Part shown: positions 19,579-27,317 of the stretch, in pieces
Layout of the letters: each line of letters begins with the position of its first letter
How positions within the stretch are numbered: the first letter of the stretch is position 1
DNA from: Actibacterium sp. MT2.3-13A
GTDB taxonomy: Bacteria; Pseudomonadota; Alphaproteobacteria; Rhodobacterales; Rhodobacteraceae
Reading direction: 5' to 3'
Assembly (NCBI RefSeq): GCF_018139985.1
Contig: NZ_JAGSOU010000001.1
Span: 186,001 to 250,000, forward strand
Length of the DNA stretch: 64,000 nucleotides
The notes under the pieces: model-generated
Database searches by the model: none
The model's input: the letters and a program-made list of their open reading frames with translations, nothing else
What the model was told of the DNA's origin: nothing
Made by a program: the position numbers and the translations under genes

Positions 19579-20673
19579 ATGCTGGATGACAAACACGGCC
19601 GGACCTTCGGCTTTTCCGAACAGCCCGGGGCCGTCTGCCCGGCGCACGCCCCCAAGGACCACCCGAAGATCCCGCCCGCCAGGATCGGCGTGCTGATCGC
19701 CAATCTCGGCACGCCGGACAATTACGACTACTGGTCGATGCGGCGTTACCTCGGCGAATTCCTGTCGGACAAGCGGGTGATCGACTACCCGTCGTGGAAA
19801 TGGCAGCCGCTGTTGCAGCTGATCATCCTGACCAAGCGCCCCTTCAGCTCGGGCGCCGCCTACAAGTCGATCTGGAACGAGGACAAGGGCGAAAGCCCGC
19901 TGATGACCATCACCAAGGACCAGACCGCCGCCATCGCCGCCGAGATGCAGCAGAGCTTTGGCGACCGGGTCGTGGTCGATTTCTGCATGCGCTACGGCAA
20001 CCCCTCGACCAAATCCAAGGTGCAGGAGATGATCGACAAGGGCTGCCAGAAGATCTTGTTCTTCCCGCTCTACCCGCACTATGCCGGCGCCACCTCGGCC
20101 ACCGCGAACGACCAGTTCTTCCGCGCCCTGATGGAGCAGCCCTGGCAGCCCGCCGCGCGCACCGTCGCCCCCTATTTCGACGAACCCGCCTATATCGACG
20201 CGCTGGCCGGCTCGGTCGAGCGCGCCTACGCGGCGGCGGAGGAAAAGCCCGAGCTGCTGGTCGTCTCCTATCACGGCATGCCGCAGCGCTACCTGATGCA
20301 GGGCGATCCTTATCACTGCCAGTGCCAGAAGACGACGCGCCTGCTGAAGGAGCGGCTGGGCTGGGACGACAGCCAGATCGCCACCACCTTCCAGTCGGTC
20401 TTCGGCCCCGAGGAATGGCTGCGCCCCTACACCGTGGAGGAGGTCGCGCGGCTGGCCCGCGAGGAGGGCAAGAAACGCATCGCGGTGATCGCGCCGGCCT
20501 TCTCGGCCGATTGCATCGAGACGCTGGAGGAGATCAACGAGGAGATCCGCGAAAGCTTCGAACATGCCGGCGGCGAGCAGTTCACCTACATCCCCTGCCT
20601 CAATGACGAGGCGTCGCATGTCGCCGTGCTCAGCGACGTGATCCGCAACAACCTGAAGGGCTGGATCGGCTGA
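19579..20673 (+). CDS. hemH: Ferrochelatase
   Basis: The 364-residue enzyme inserts ferrous iron into protoporphyrin IX, the last step of heme synthesis. Family motifs include GVLIANLGTPDN, FPLYPHYAGATSATAN, VVSYHGMPQRYLMQGDPYHC (catalytic histidine region) and APAFSADCIETLEEI. I chose ATG 19579 (MLDDKHGRTFGFSEQ) over the open frame to 19486 because the latter runs through the promoter-like sequence. A perfect bidirectional terminator follows. HemJ, an earlier enzyme of the pathway, is at 52636. Confidence 0.96.
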   Translation: MLDDKHGRTFGFSEQPGAVCPAHAPKDHPKIPPARIGVLIANLGTPDNYDYWSMRRYLGEFLSDKRVIDYPSWKWQPLLQLIILTKRPFSSGAAYKSIWNEDKGESPLMTITKDQTAAIAAEMQQSFGDRVVVDFCMRYGNPSTKSKVQEMIDKGCQKILFFPLYPHYAGATSATANDQFFRALMEQPWQPAARTVAPYFDEPAYIDALAGSVERAYAAAEEKPELLVVSYHGMPQRYLMQGDPYHCQCQKTTRLLKERLGWDDSQIATTFQSVFGPEEWLRPYTVEEVARLAREEGKKRIAVIAPAFSADCIETLEEINEEIRESFEHAGGEQFTYIPCLNDEASHVAVLSDVIRNNLKGWIG

Positions 20674-20682
20674 CCGGCCAAG

Positions 20683-20714
20683 AAAAAAGGCGGTGGGAGA
20701 CCCACCGCCTTTTC
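20683..20714. terminator. Bidirectional terminator between hemH and the 59-aa gene
   Basis: Perfect 13-bp stem AAAAGGCGGTGGG / CCCACCGCCTTTT around loop AGA. The A-rich and T-rich flanks make it work on both strands, for hemH on the plus strand and for the small gene at 20737-20916 on the minus strand. Confidence 0.9.
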
Positions 20715-20736
20715 AGGAACTCATGCCTGCCGCGCC

Positions 20737-20916
20737 TTAGTTGGCGGCAACGGCTGCAACCATCACGACGAACAGCAGCGGAACCAGGATGCCGCCGTTC
20801 GAGGACGCGGAATCCTCGACGATGACTTCGGGCTCCATGACCGGCTCGGCCATGCCGCCGGCGAATGCGGTGGTGGCAGCCAGCGTCAGGGCGGCGGCGA
20901 GTGCGACTTTTTTCAT
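20737..20916 (-). CDS. Small exported or membrane protein of unknown function, 59 aa
   Basis: ATG 20916 opens a 59-residue frame. Residues 1-19 (MKKVALAAALTLAATTAFA) form a signal peptide. A short acidic segment follows (MAEPVMEPEVIVEDSASS), then a hydrophobic C-terminal helix (GGILVPLLFVVMVAAVAAN). The mature part is about 40 residues, probably anchored in the inner membrane. I recall similar small proteins beside hemH in Rhodobacteraceae. Function is unknown. GGAGATCAAA supplies the ribosome site, and the terminator at 20683-20714 closes it. Confidence 0.8.
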   Translation of the reverse strand: MKKVALAAALTLAATTAFAGGMAEPVMEPEVIVEDSASSNGGILVPLLFVVMVAAVAAN

Positions 20917-21054
20917 TTTGATCTCCAGCAGCGGATGGGCGACGCGCGTACACCGGACGACACCCGAGTTTCGTTGTGCAGAGAATCCTTACGCCGTAAA
21001 AATCGCTCTTGGCAACAACTTTGCAGCGACGAACATCACATGTCCGTCAGAGGA

Positions 21055-21672
21055 TCAGATCAGCAACACCTGCGTGCCGACACTGGTCAGGCCGAACAAC
21101 TCCGCGATGTGCTCGTTGTAGAGTCCGATGCAGCCATTCGACGACCGGCGCCCGATCTTGCGCGTGTCGTGGGTGCCGTGGATCCGGTAATAGGTCCAGC
21201 TCAGATAGAGCGCATGGGTGCCCAGCGGGTTGTCGGGGCCGGGGCCGACGTAATCGGGCCATTCGGGGTTGCGCTCCTTCATCGAGGGGGTCGGACGCCA
21301 TTCCGGCCCCTCGACCTTGCGCACGATCTCGGTGCGGCCGCGCCGGGTCAGATCCTCGGACAGCGGCACCGAGGTCGGGAACAGCTTGTAGACGGTCTCG
21401 TCCTCGGACCAGTAGTGCAGCGCCCGCGAGGTCGTGTCGACCAGGATCGCGCCGCCCTCCAGCGAGGCGAAATAGGGTTGCCACTGCAGCGACCGGAAGG
21501 ACGAGATGTTGCGCCGCACCACCGGGTCGATGTCGGGCTCGAACTCGGGCGCGAAAGTGTCCTTCGATCCGCTCTGCGCCAGCGCGGGCGTCGCCAGCCC
21601 GCCCAGCGCGGCGGCGGCGCTCCCGGCCAGAAAACGGCGACGGTTCGGGGATGCAAAAGGCCCAGATGTCAT
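21055..21672 (-). CDS. L,D-transpeptidase (YkuD domain), Tat-exported
   Basis: The 205-residue protein has a twin-arginine signal (NRRRFLAGSAAAALGG at residues 10-25). Its YkuD domain contains IHGTHDTRKIGRRSSNGCIG, where His165 or His168 and the nucleophile Cys181 form the catalytic pair. It should form 3-3 peptidoglycan cross-links or attach proteins to the wall. Tat export is common for this branch in alphaproteobacteria. It is divergent from the CAP lipoprotein gene at 21834, and a second, unrelated-length L,D-transpeptidase lies at 22391. Confidence 0.93.
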   Translation of the reverse strand: MTSGPFASPNRRRFLAGSAAAALGGLATPALAQSGSKDTFAPEFEPDIDPVVRRNISSFRSLQWQPYFASLEGGAILVDTTSRALHYWSEDETVYKLFPTSVPLSEDLTRRGRTEIVRKVEGPEWRPTPSMKERNPEWPDYVGPGPDNPLGTHALYLSWTYYRIHGTHDTRKIGRRSSNGCIGLYNEHIAELFGLTSVGTQVLLI

Positions 21673-21707
21673 GTCGATCTCCGCTCAAAGCCTGTCTTTT
21701 CGCGTCG

Positions 21708-21736
21708 ATATTATGACCGCGGGGCCGCAGTCGCAA
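21708..21736 (-). promoter_or_regulatory. Candidate promoter of the Tat-exported L,D-transpeptidase
   Basis: Minus strand TTGCGA (21736-21731), 17-nt spacer, TAATAT (21713-21708). The palindrome TCAATCA-N4-TGATTGA at 21738-21755 lies directly upstream and might be an operator shared with the divergent CAP gene. Confidence 0.45.
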
Positions 21737-21833
21737 TTCAATCACGCTTGATTGAGCGGATTTCGCCCCCTGGCGTTTGAAATGCAACGCGCCGCGCGGT
21801 AATGAGACCCGGCAACTCCGGGGATCTGTTTTC

Positions 21834-22394
21834 ATGATGCGTCTCGTTCTGCTTCTCGTCGCCGCGCTTCCGCTGGGTCTGGCCGGCTGCATGACCACCG
21901 AGCCGACGGTCGGCGCGGATGGCAAGCCGCTGCCGCAAGTCTACCACCTGAAACCGAATTCCGAGACGCAGGTGCAATACCGCATGCTGGATGCGGTCAA
22001 CGCCCTGCGCCGCGCCAACGGTGTTGGCGCGCTGCAACTGAATGCCGAGCTGAACGCCGCCGCGGCCACGCATTCGCGCGACATGTCGCTGCAGAACCGT
22101 CCCTGGCATTTCGGCTCGGACGGCTCCTCGCCGCTCGACCGGGTGCGCCGCGCAGGCTACCAGGGCATCATGCTGGGCGAAAACATTTCGGAGACCTTCG
22201 AGACCGAGCTGGAAACCCTCGCCGCCTGGATGGAACTGAAGGACACCCGCGACGTGATCCTCGCCGCCGGCGCCACCGACATGGGCTTCGCCTTCTTCCA
22301 GGAGCCGAACGGCAAGATCTGGTGGACCATGGTCACCGGCGGCCCGGGCCGCGACCCCGATCCCACCATCGCCGCAGCCGAAACCGGCTTCTAG
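21834..22394 (+). CDS. CAP/SCP-domain lipoprotein
   Basis: The 186-residue protein starts at ATG 21834 (or 21837) with a lipoprotein signal MMRLVLLLVAALPLGLAGC; lipid attachment would be at Cys19. The CAP domain spans about residues 45-180, with VQYRMLDAVNALRRANGV, AAATHSRDMSLQNRPWHFG and AGYQGIMLGENISETF. CAP proteins of bacteria are poorly understood; some are linked to the envelope. Its stop overlaps that of the convergent L,D-transpeptidase lipoprotein by 4 bp, and another L,D-transpeptidase is divergent upstream. Confidence 0.92.
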   Translation: MMRLVLLLVAALPLGLAGCMTTEPTVGADGKPLPQVYHLKPNSETQVQYRMLDAVNALRRANGVGALQLNAELNAAAATHSRDMSLQNRPWHFGSDGSSPLDRVRRAGYQGIMLGENISETFETELETLAAWMELKDTRDVILAAGATDMGFAFFQEPNGKIWWTMVTGGPGRDPDPTIAAAETGF

Positions 22395-22906
22395 GGCAGG
22401 ATGTCGATCACGGTTCCGTCCTGGACCATGGCGTAGATCGCCTCCATGTCCGGGTTCGACACCGAGATGCAGCCCGCCGTCCAGTCGCGCCCGTCCATCC
22501 GGCCCGGCGACTCGCCGTGGATGAAGATATCGCCGCCGGGATCCTCGCCCAGCCTGCGCGCCTCCGCCATGTCGCGCGCATTGGGATAGGAGATCCCCAG
22601 CGACAGGTAGAACTGGCTCTCGGGGTTGCGCCGGTCGATGTAATAGCGCCCCTCGGGCGTCTTGCCGTCGCCCAGGACCTTCTTGTCGCCCTCCGGCGCG
22701 AAGCCCAGCCCGATCGGGTATTGGCGCAGCACCTGCCGACCGCTCATCAGATAGATCCGGCGCCGTTTCTTGGCGACGATGACCTGCGTCACCTGCGGCC
22801 CGCGATAGCTGCTGGTACTGACGTAATTCGAGGATTGCTGGCTGCCCGCGCAACCGGCCGTCAACAGGGCTGCCCCGCCCAGGATGGCCCCACGTCTGCT
22901 CAACAT
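22391..22906 (-). CDS. L,D-transpeptidase (YkuD domain) lipoprotein
   Basis: The 171-residue protein has a lipobox LTAGC (Cys19) after MLSRRGAILGGAAL. The YkuD domain, about residues 38-171, contains IHGESPGRMDGRDWTAGCIS with the nucleophile Cys146. I chose ATG 22906, which has an AGGCAGG ribosome site; ATG 22930 would add eight residues (MDSVGRFT) and is also possible. It should cross-link peptidoglycan in the periplasm while anchored to a membrane. The order L,D-transpeptidase, CAP lipoprotein, L,D-transpeptidase suggests a small envelope-remodelling locus. Confidence 0.92.
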   Translation of the reverse strand: MLSRRGAILGGAALLTAGCAGSQQSSNYVSTSSYRGPQVTQVIVAKKRRRIYLMSGRQVLRQYPIGLGFAPEGDKKVLGDGKTPEGRYYIDRRNPESQFYLSLGISYPNARDMAEARRLGEDPGGDIFIHGESPGRMDGRDWTAGCISVSNPDMEAIYAMVQDGTVIDILP

Positions 22907-22995
22907 GGTGAACCTGCCTACACTGTCCATATTCTTTTTCTGAATAACAATTTTATCACAGCGCCCCGGGCGACGCCAGACATCGGCTAACATGG

Positions 22996-24201
22996 TTAAG
23001 GGCGGCCAAACCGCGCGGCAAGCTCCACATGGGGCGACCAGCGGAACTGATCGACGACCTGAACCCAGTCCAGCGCGAAGCCCGCCTGCACCAGCGCCCG
23101 CGCGTCGCGGGCGAAGGTCACCGGGTTGCACGAAACCATCGCCACCACCGGCACATTCGAGGCCGCGATCTGCGCCACCTGCGCCTCGGCCCCGGCGCGC
23201 GGCGGGTCGATGACCAGCGCGTCGTAGCGCGACAGCTCGTCGGGCATCAGCGGGCGGCGGAACAGATCGCGGGTCTCGGTGGTGACGCGCCGCAGCCCCT
23301 CGGCCCGGCGCCATCCCTGGTCGAGTGCGGCCAGCAGCGCGGCCTCGCCCTCCACCGCGTGGATCTCCGCCTGCTCGGCCAACGGCAGGGCGAAGGTGCC
23401 GCAGCCGGCGAAGAGGTCGGCCATGCGTTTCGCCCCGCCCGCGGCCTCGCGCACCGCGCCGACCAGCGCCCCCTCGCCCTCGGCCGTGGCCTGAAGGAAG
23501 GCGCCGGGCGGCGGGCTGACCAGCGCCCGGCCCATCCGCTGCACCGGCGCGCGGCGCTCGGCCAGCAGCTCGCCGTTCCAGCTCAGCCGGGCCAGGTCAT
23601 GCGCCCCCGCCAGCGCGCCGAGCGCGGCGAACAGCGCCGCATCCATCGGCTTGGCCCCGGTCACGGCCACGTCCACCCCCGCCTCCGACAGCGTCAGGGC
23701 AAGGTCCAGCGCGCCCTTGCGGCTGGCACCCAGCGAGGTGATCTCCTCCAGCGCGGGCAGGCAGGCCATCAGGCCCGGGTGCAGCAGCCGGCACTCCGGC
23801 ACCGGCACCACCGTGTCCGAGGCCCGCGCGTGGGACCCCACGATCACGCCCTTCTTGGTGCGCTTGCCCGCCAGCGTGGCGCGGCGGCGCGAGCGCGCGG
23901 GCGAGGTGGCGATGGGGCGCATTTCCGCCTCCAGCCCCTGCGCGGCCAGCGCGGCGCGCACCACGGCCACCTTCCAGTCGGCGACGAATGCGTCCGAGGC
24001 GTGCTGCAGCGCGCAGCCGCCGCAGCTTTTGAAATGCGGACAGGGCGGGCGGACGCGATCGGCCGAAGGCGTCGCGATCCGCACCGCGCCGCTCGCCTCG
24101 TCGATCTCCACCTCTTCGCCCGGCAGGGTCAGCGGCACATAGACCGGCCCCGGCCCCACGCCGTCGCCCCGGTGGCCCAGCCGTTCGATCGTCACCTTCA
24201 T
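22996..24201 (-). CDS. TrmA/RumA-family RNA (uracil-5-)-methyltransferase
   Basis: The 401-residue protein has a short TRAM-like N-terminus (IERLGHRGDGVGPGPVYVP). Four cysteines suited to an iron-sulfur cluster follow: CPHFKSCGGC plus the later ECRLLHP cysteine. The SAM motif is ADLFAGCGTFALPLAEQA. The catalytic motif is MVSCNPVTFARD, with DPPRAGAE before it. This fits the RlmC/RlmD family, which methylates uracil in 23S rRNA; the exact position cannot be told. Its start overlaps the ABC exporter stop by 4 bp. Confidence 0.92.
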   Translation of the reverse strand: MKVTIERLGHRGDGVGPGPVYVPLTLPGEEVEIDEASGAVRIATPSADRVRPPCPHFKSCGGCALQHASDAFVADWKVAVVRAALAAQGLEAEMRPIATSPARSRRRATLAGKRTKKGVIVGSHARASDTVVPVPECRLLHPGLMACLPALEEITSLGASRKGALDLALTLSEAGVDVAVTGAKPMDAALFAALGALAGAHDLARLSWNGELLAERRAPVQRMGRALVSPPPGAFLQATAEGEGALVGAVREAAGGAKRMADLFAGCGTFALPLAEQAEIHAVEGEAALLAALDQGWRRAEGLRRVTTETRDLFRRPLMPDELSRYDALVIDPPRAGAEAQVAQIAASNVPVVAMVSCNPVTFARDARALVQAGFALDWVQVVDQFRWSPHVELAARFGRP

Positions 24202-26030
24202 TCCGCCGCCTCGTCCGCCTTGAGAAACCCGCCCGACTGCCGCCGCCAGTAGCGCGCATAAAGGCCGTCGCGCTCCAGTAACGCGTCATGGGTGCCCTGT
24301 TCAACGATCCGTCCGCTGTCCAGCACCACGATCCGGTCCATCTCCGACAGCGTCGACAGGCGATGCGCGATGGCCAGCACCGTCTTGCCCTCCATCACCC
24401 GGTGCAGCGCCGCCTGGATCGCGGCCTCGACCTCCGAATCCAGCGCCGAGGTCGCCTCGTCCAGGACCAGGATCGGCGCGTCCTTGAGAAAGGCGCGGGC
24501 CAGCGCGATGCGCTGGCGCTGTCCGCCCGACAGCTTGACCCCGCGCTCGCCCAGATACGCGTCATAGCCGGTCCGGCCCATGTGGTCGCGCAGGCCGAGG
24601 ATGAACTCATGCGCCTCGGCCCGTTTCGCGGCCTCGACGATCTCCGCCTCGCTGGCACCGGGGCGGCCATAGAGGATGTTGTCGCGGGCCGAGCGGTTGA
24701 ACATCGCGGTTTCCTGCGTGACCATGGCGATCTGCCGGCGCAGGCTTTCCTGCGTCACGTCGCGCACATCCTGCCCGTCGACCAGAATCCGGCCCTTTTC
24801 GCTGTCATACAGACGCAGGAGCAGCGCCACGAGGGTCGATTTCCCTGCCCCCGAAGCACCGACGATCCCCAGTTTCTCGCCCGGTTTCACGGTCAGGGTG
24901 ATCCCCTCGATCCCGCCCGTGCGGCGGCCATAGGCGAAGCTGACGCCGTCGAAAACGATCTCCCCCGCCCCGCGCGACAGATCCGCCGCGCCGGGGCTGT
25001 CGGGCAGGGCGTGGGGCACGCTGAGGGTGCGCATTCCGTCCTCGACCTCGCCGACGCTGGCATAGAGCCCCATCAGCGCGAAGCTGACCCAGCCGGTCAT
25101 CTGCGCGATGCGGATCGCGATGGAGCCGGCGGCGGCGATGTCGCCGGCGCTCGCCTGGCCGAGGCTCCACAGCCACAGCGTGCCGCCGATCAGAACCACG
25201 GGCAGGATCCCCGCCATCGCCATCAGCGCCAGGCGGAAGGCCGAGGCCAGTGCGCCGAAGGACAGCGCGGTCTGGCGGAACCCCTCCATCGCGCCCAGCG
25301 CGGCGCGGTCTTCATGCGCGGCATGCGCGAACAGCTTGACCGTCTTGATGTTGGTGATCGTGTCCACCACCTGCCCCGAGACCATCGCCCGCGCCCCGGC
25401 CCGCCGCGCCGCGCGCAGGCGCACCCGCGGCAGGAACCAGCGGATCAGCGCCATATACCCCGCCAGCCAGACCACGAGGGCCAGCGCCATGCGCCCGTCG
25501 ATCGCGGTCAGGAGCAGCGCCGAGCCGACCAGCGAGGCCAGCGCAAAGGCCACGACGTTGATCGTCTCTGCGGTCACCTCGGTCACCGCGCGGGCGGTCT
25601 GCATCTGCTTTTGCGCGATGCGGCCCGCGAAATCGTCGTCGAAAAAGGTCACCGCCTGCCCCATCGTCCAGCGATGCAGCCGCGACAGCACCAGCGGCAT
25701 GACATTGGGCTGCACCACCAGCGCGTTGGCCGCGGCGCTCAGCCCGAACAGGATCGGCCGCGCGATCAGGAAGAACGCGGCGAAGCCCAGCAGAAGCGGC
25801 CAGTGCTGGCTGAACAGCTGCTGCGGGCCCGCCGCCAGCGCGGTGTCGATCACCGCGCCCAGCAGCAGCGCGGTCAGCACCTCGGCGCTGCCCCCCAGCG
25901 CCGAGGTGGCGGCGGCCAGCCCCAGCATCGGCCAGGCCCCCGACAGGCACCAGCCGAAGAACGCGCCTAGCCGGCGCGGCGGCGGTCCGTCCGCGGGGCG
26001 GAAGGCGTCGATCCAGTCGCCCGGCCTCAT
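24198..26030 (-). CDS. ABC exporter, fused permease and ATPase
   Basis: The 610-residue half-transporter has an N-terminal six-helix membrane domain (about residues 25-330) and a C-terminal ATPase. Walker A GIVGASGAGKSTLVALL lies near residue 390, the Q-loop in MVTQETAMFNRS, the signature LSGGQRQRIALARAF near residue 500 and Walker B ILVLDEATSALD after it. It belongs to the MsbA/multidrug-like exporters and should work as a homodimer. The substrate is unknown. The downstream rRNA methyltransferase gene overlaps by 4 bp, but a functional link is not obvious. Confidence 0.94.
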   Translation of the reverse strand: MRPGDWIDAFRPADGPPPRRLGAFFGWCLSGAWPMLGLAAATSALGGSAEVLTALLLGAVIDTALAAGPQQLFSQHWPLLLGFAAFFLIARPILFGLSAAANALVVQPNVMPLVLSRLHRWTMGQAVTFFDDDFAGRIAQKQMQTARAVTEVTAETINVVAFALASLVGSALLLTAIDGRMALALVVWLAGYMALIRWFLPRVRLRAARRAGARAMVSGQVVDTITNIKTVKLFAHAAHEDRAALGAMEGFRQTALSFGALASAFRLALMAMAGILPVVLIGGTLWLWSLGQASAGDIAAAGSIAIRIAQMTGWVSFALMGLYASVGEVEDGMRTLSVPHALPDSPGAADLSRGAGEIVFDGVSFAYGRRTGGIEGITLTVKPGEKLGIVGASGAGKSTLVALLLRLYDSEKGRILVDGQDVRDVTQESLRRQIAMVTQETAMFNRSARDNILYGRPGASEAEIVEAAKRAEAHEFILGLRDHMGRTGYDAYLGERGVKLSGGQRQRIALARAFLKDAPILVLDEATSALDSEVEAAIQAALHRVMEGKTVLAIAHRLSTLSEMDRIVVLDSGRIVEQGTHDALLERDGLYARYWRRQSGGFLKADEAAE

Positions 26031-26101
26031 GCCGCCACCGCTGGGCGCGGGGCGCGAGAACGTGCGGGAAATTCCAGGAGGCGATGCATGGCGCGGCTTT
26101 C

Positions 26102-26117
26102 ACGGGGGCTACCCCCG
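26102..26117 (-). terminator. GC hairpin between the lysE pair and the ABC exporter
   Basis: CGGGGG-CTA-CCCCCG lies 20-35 bp beyond the lysE stop at 26137. There is no T-run on the minus strand, so intrinsic termination is doubtful. Confidence 0.3.
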
Positions 26118-26136
26118 GGATATAGCCGCGATCAGC

Positions 26137-26724
26137 TCACAGGAAAACCATCCCCGCCGACAGCGCCAGCGCGCCCGCCATCCCCAGCATGAACATGGAC
26201 CACGCCCGCGGATGCTGCAGCAGATAGCTCAGCAGCGATCCGGCGAAGCTCCAGAACAGGCAGACGAAGAGGTTGATCCCGGAAAACGCGCCGGCCAGCC
26301 GCGCCGCCTCGCCCCAGGGCGGCAGCCCCGCGGCGTAGCCCGAGGCCGCGGCCAGCGCGATCGCCCAGACCTTGGGGTTGACCCATTGGAACAGCGCCGC
26401 CTCGATCAGGGTGAAGGGCCGCGCCCGCGCCGCGGCCTCGGGCGCGCGCGCCGAGGTGGCCAGCTTCCACGCCATCCACAGGATCCAGCCTGCCGCCAGC
26501 CCCTTCAGCAGCAGCGTCAGCCCCGGCTGCGCCAGCAAGAGCGCCCCGATCCCCACGCCCGTCACCGCCGCGATCACCCCGACCCCGATCGCCACCCCCG
26601 CCACATGCGGCAGCGTGCGCCGGAACCCGAACCGCGCGCCCGAGGCCGTCAGGAGGATCACGTTCGGCCCGGGCGAGAACAGCCCGGCAAGCACAAAGGC
26701 GTAAAGCGGGTCGAGAAGGTTCAT
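26137..26724 (-). CDS. LysE/RhtB-family amino-acid exporter (downstream paralogue)
   Basis: The 195-residue protein starts at ATG 26724 (MNLLDPLYAFVLAGLFSPGP), overlapping the stop of its neighbour as ATGA. Six hydrophobic segments, the N-terminal FSPGPNVILLTASGARFGFR motif and ALFQWVNPKVWAIALA are typical of LysE/RhtB exporters. It is a clear tandem paralogue of the gene at 26721-27314. The two proteins share the motif layout but differ widely in sequence, so the duplication is probably not recent. Substrates are unknown. Confidence 0.92.
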   Translation of the reverse strand: MNLLDPLYAFVLAGLFSPGPNVILLTASGARFGFRRTLPHVAGVAIGVGVIAAVTGVGIGALLLAQPGLTLLLKGLAAGWILWMAWKLATSARAPEAAARARPFTLIEAALFQWVNPKVWAIALAAASGYAAGLPPWGEAARLAGAFSGINLFVCLFWSFAGSLLSYLLQHPRAWSMFMLGMAGALALSAGMVFL

Positions 26725-27314
26725 AGAACGAGCAGCACCACGCAGCCCGCGATCAGCGCGCCCATCGCGCGGTTGAACCAGCGCATCCGGCCCTCGGTCG
26801 TCAGCCACCGGGTGATCGCGGCCCCGGCGATGGCCCAGCTCGAGGCCGAGGTCAGGCCGACACAGATGAACATCCCCGCCACGGTCAGCGCCGAGACCAG
26901 CGGCGCCGCGCCGCTGACGAATTGCGAGGTGATCGCCACGGCCATGGTCCAGGCCTTGGGGTTGATCCACTGGAAGGCCGCCGCCTCGACGAAGGTGAAC
27001 GGGCGCGGCCGGCCGGAAACAGAGCCTAATCCGCCCGAAACCGCCACTTTCCACGCCACCCACAGCAGGATCAGCGCCCCGCCCCAGCGCAGCGTCTCGC
27101 GCAGCAGCTCGCTCTGCCGGAAGACCCCGGCGAGGAAGAAACCGACGATGAAGATCATCAGCGGAAAGCCCAGCCCGATGCCCAGGATATGCGGCACGCT
27201 GCGGCGCAGACCGAAATGCGCGCCGGAATTGGCCACCAGCACGTTGTTCGGACCGGGCGTGAAGGCCGTGGTGACGGCCAGGATGAAAAGCGTCAGAAGG
27301 CTGTCCAGCGCCAT
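26721..27314 (-). CDS. LysE/RhtB-family amino-acid exporter (upstream paralogue)
   Basis: The 197-residue membrane protein has the family motif AFTPGPNNVLVANSGAHFGL near residue 18 and AAFQWINPKAWTMAVA in the fourth segment. It lies 3 bp after cca and overlaps the second lysE-like gene, forming the end of the minus-strand series hslO-CoA pyrophosphatase-cca-lysE-lysE. The duplicated, coupled pair could give two specificities or a heteromeric exporter. LysE proteins usually act alone, so the first option is more likely. Confidence 0.92.
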   Translation of the reverse strand: MALDSLLTLFILAVTTAFTPGPNNVLVANSGAHFGLRRSVPHILGIGLGFPLMIFIVGFFLAGVFRQSELLRETLRWGGALILLWVAWKVAVSGGLGSVSGRPRPFTFVEAAAFQWINPKAWTMAVAITSQFVSGAAPLVSALTVAGMFICVGLTSASSWAIAGAAITRWLTTEGRMRWFNRAMGALIAGCVVLLVL

Positions 27315-27317
27315 CGC

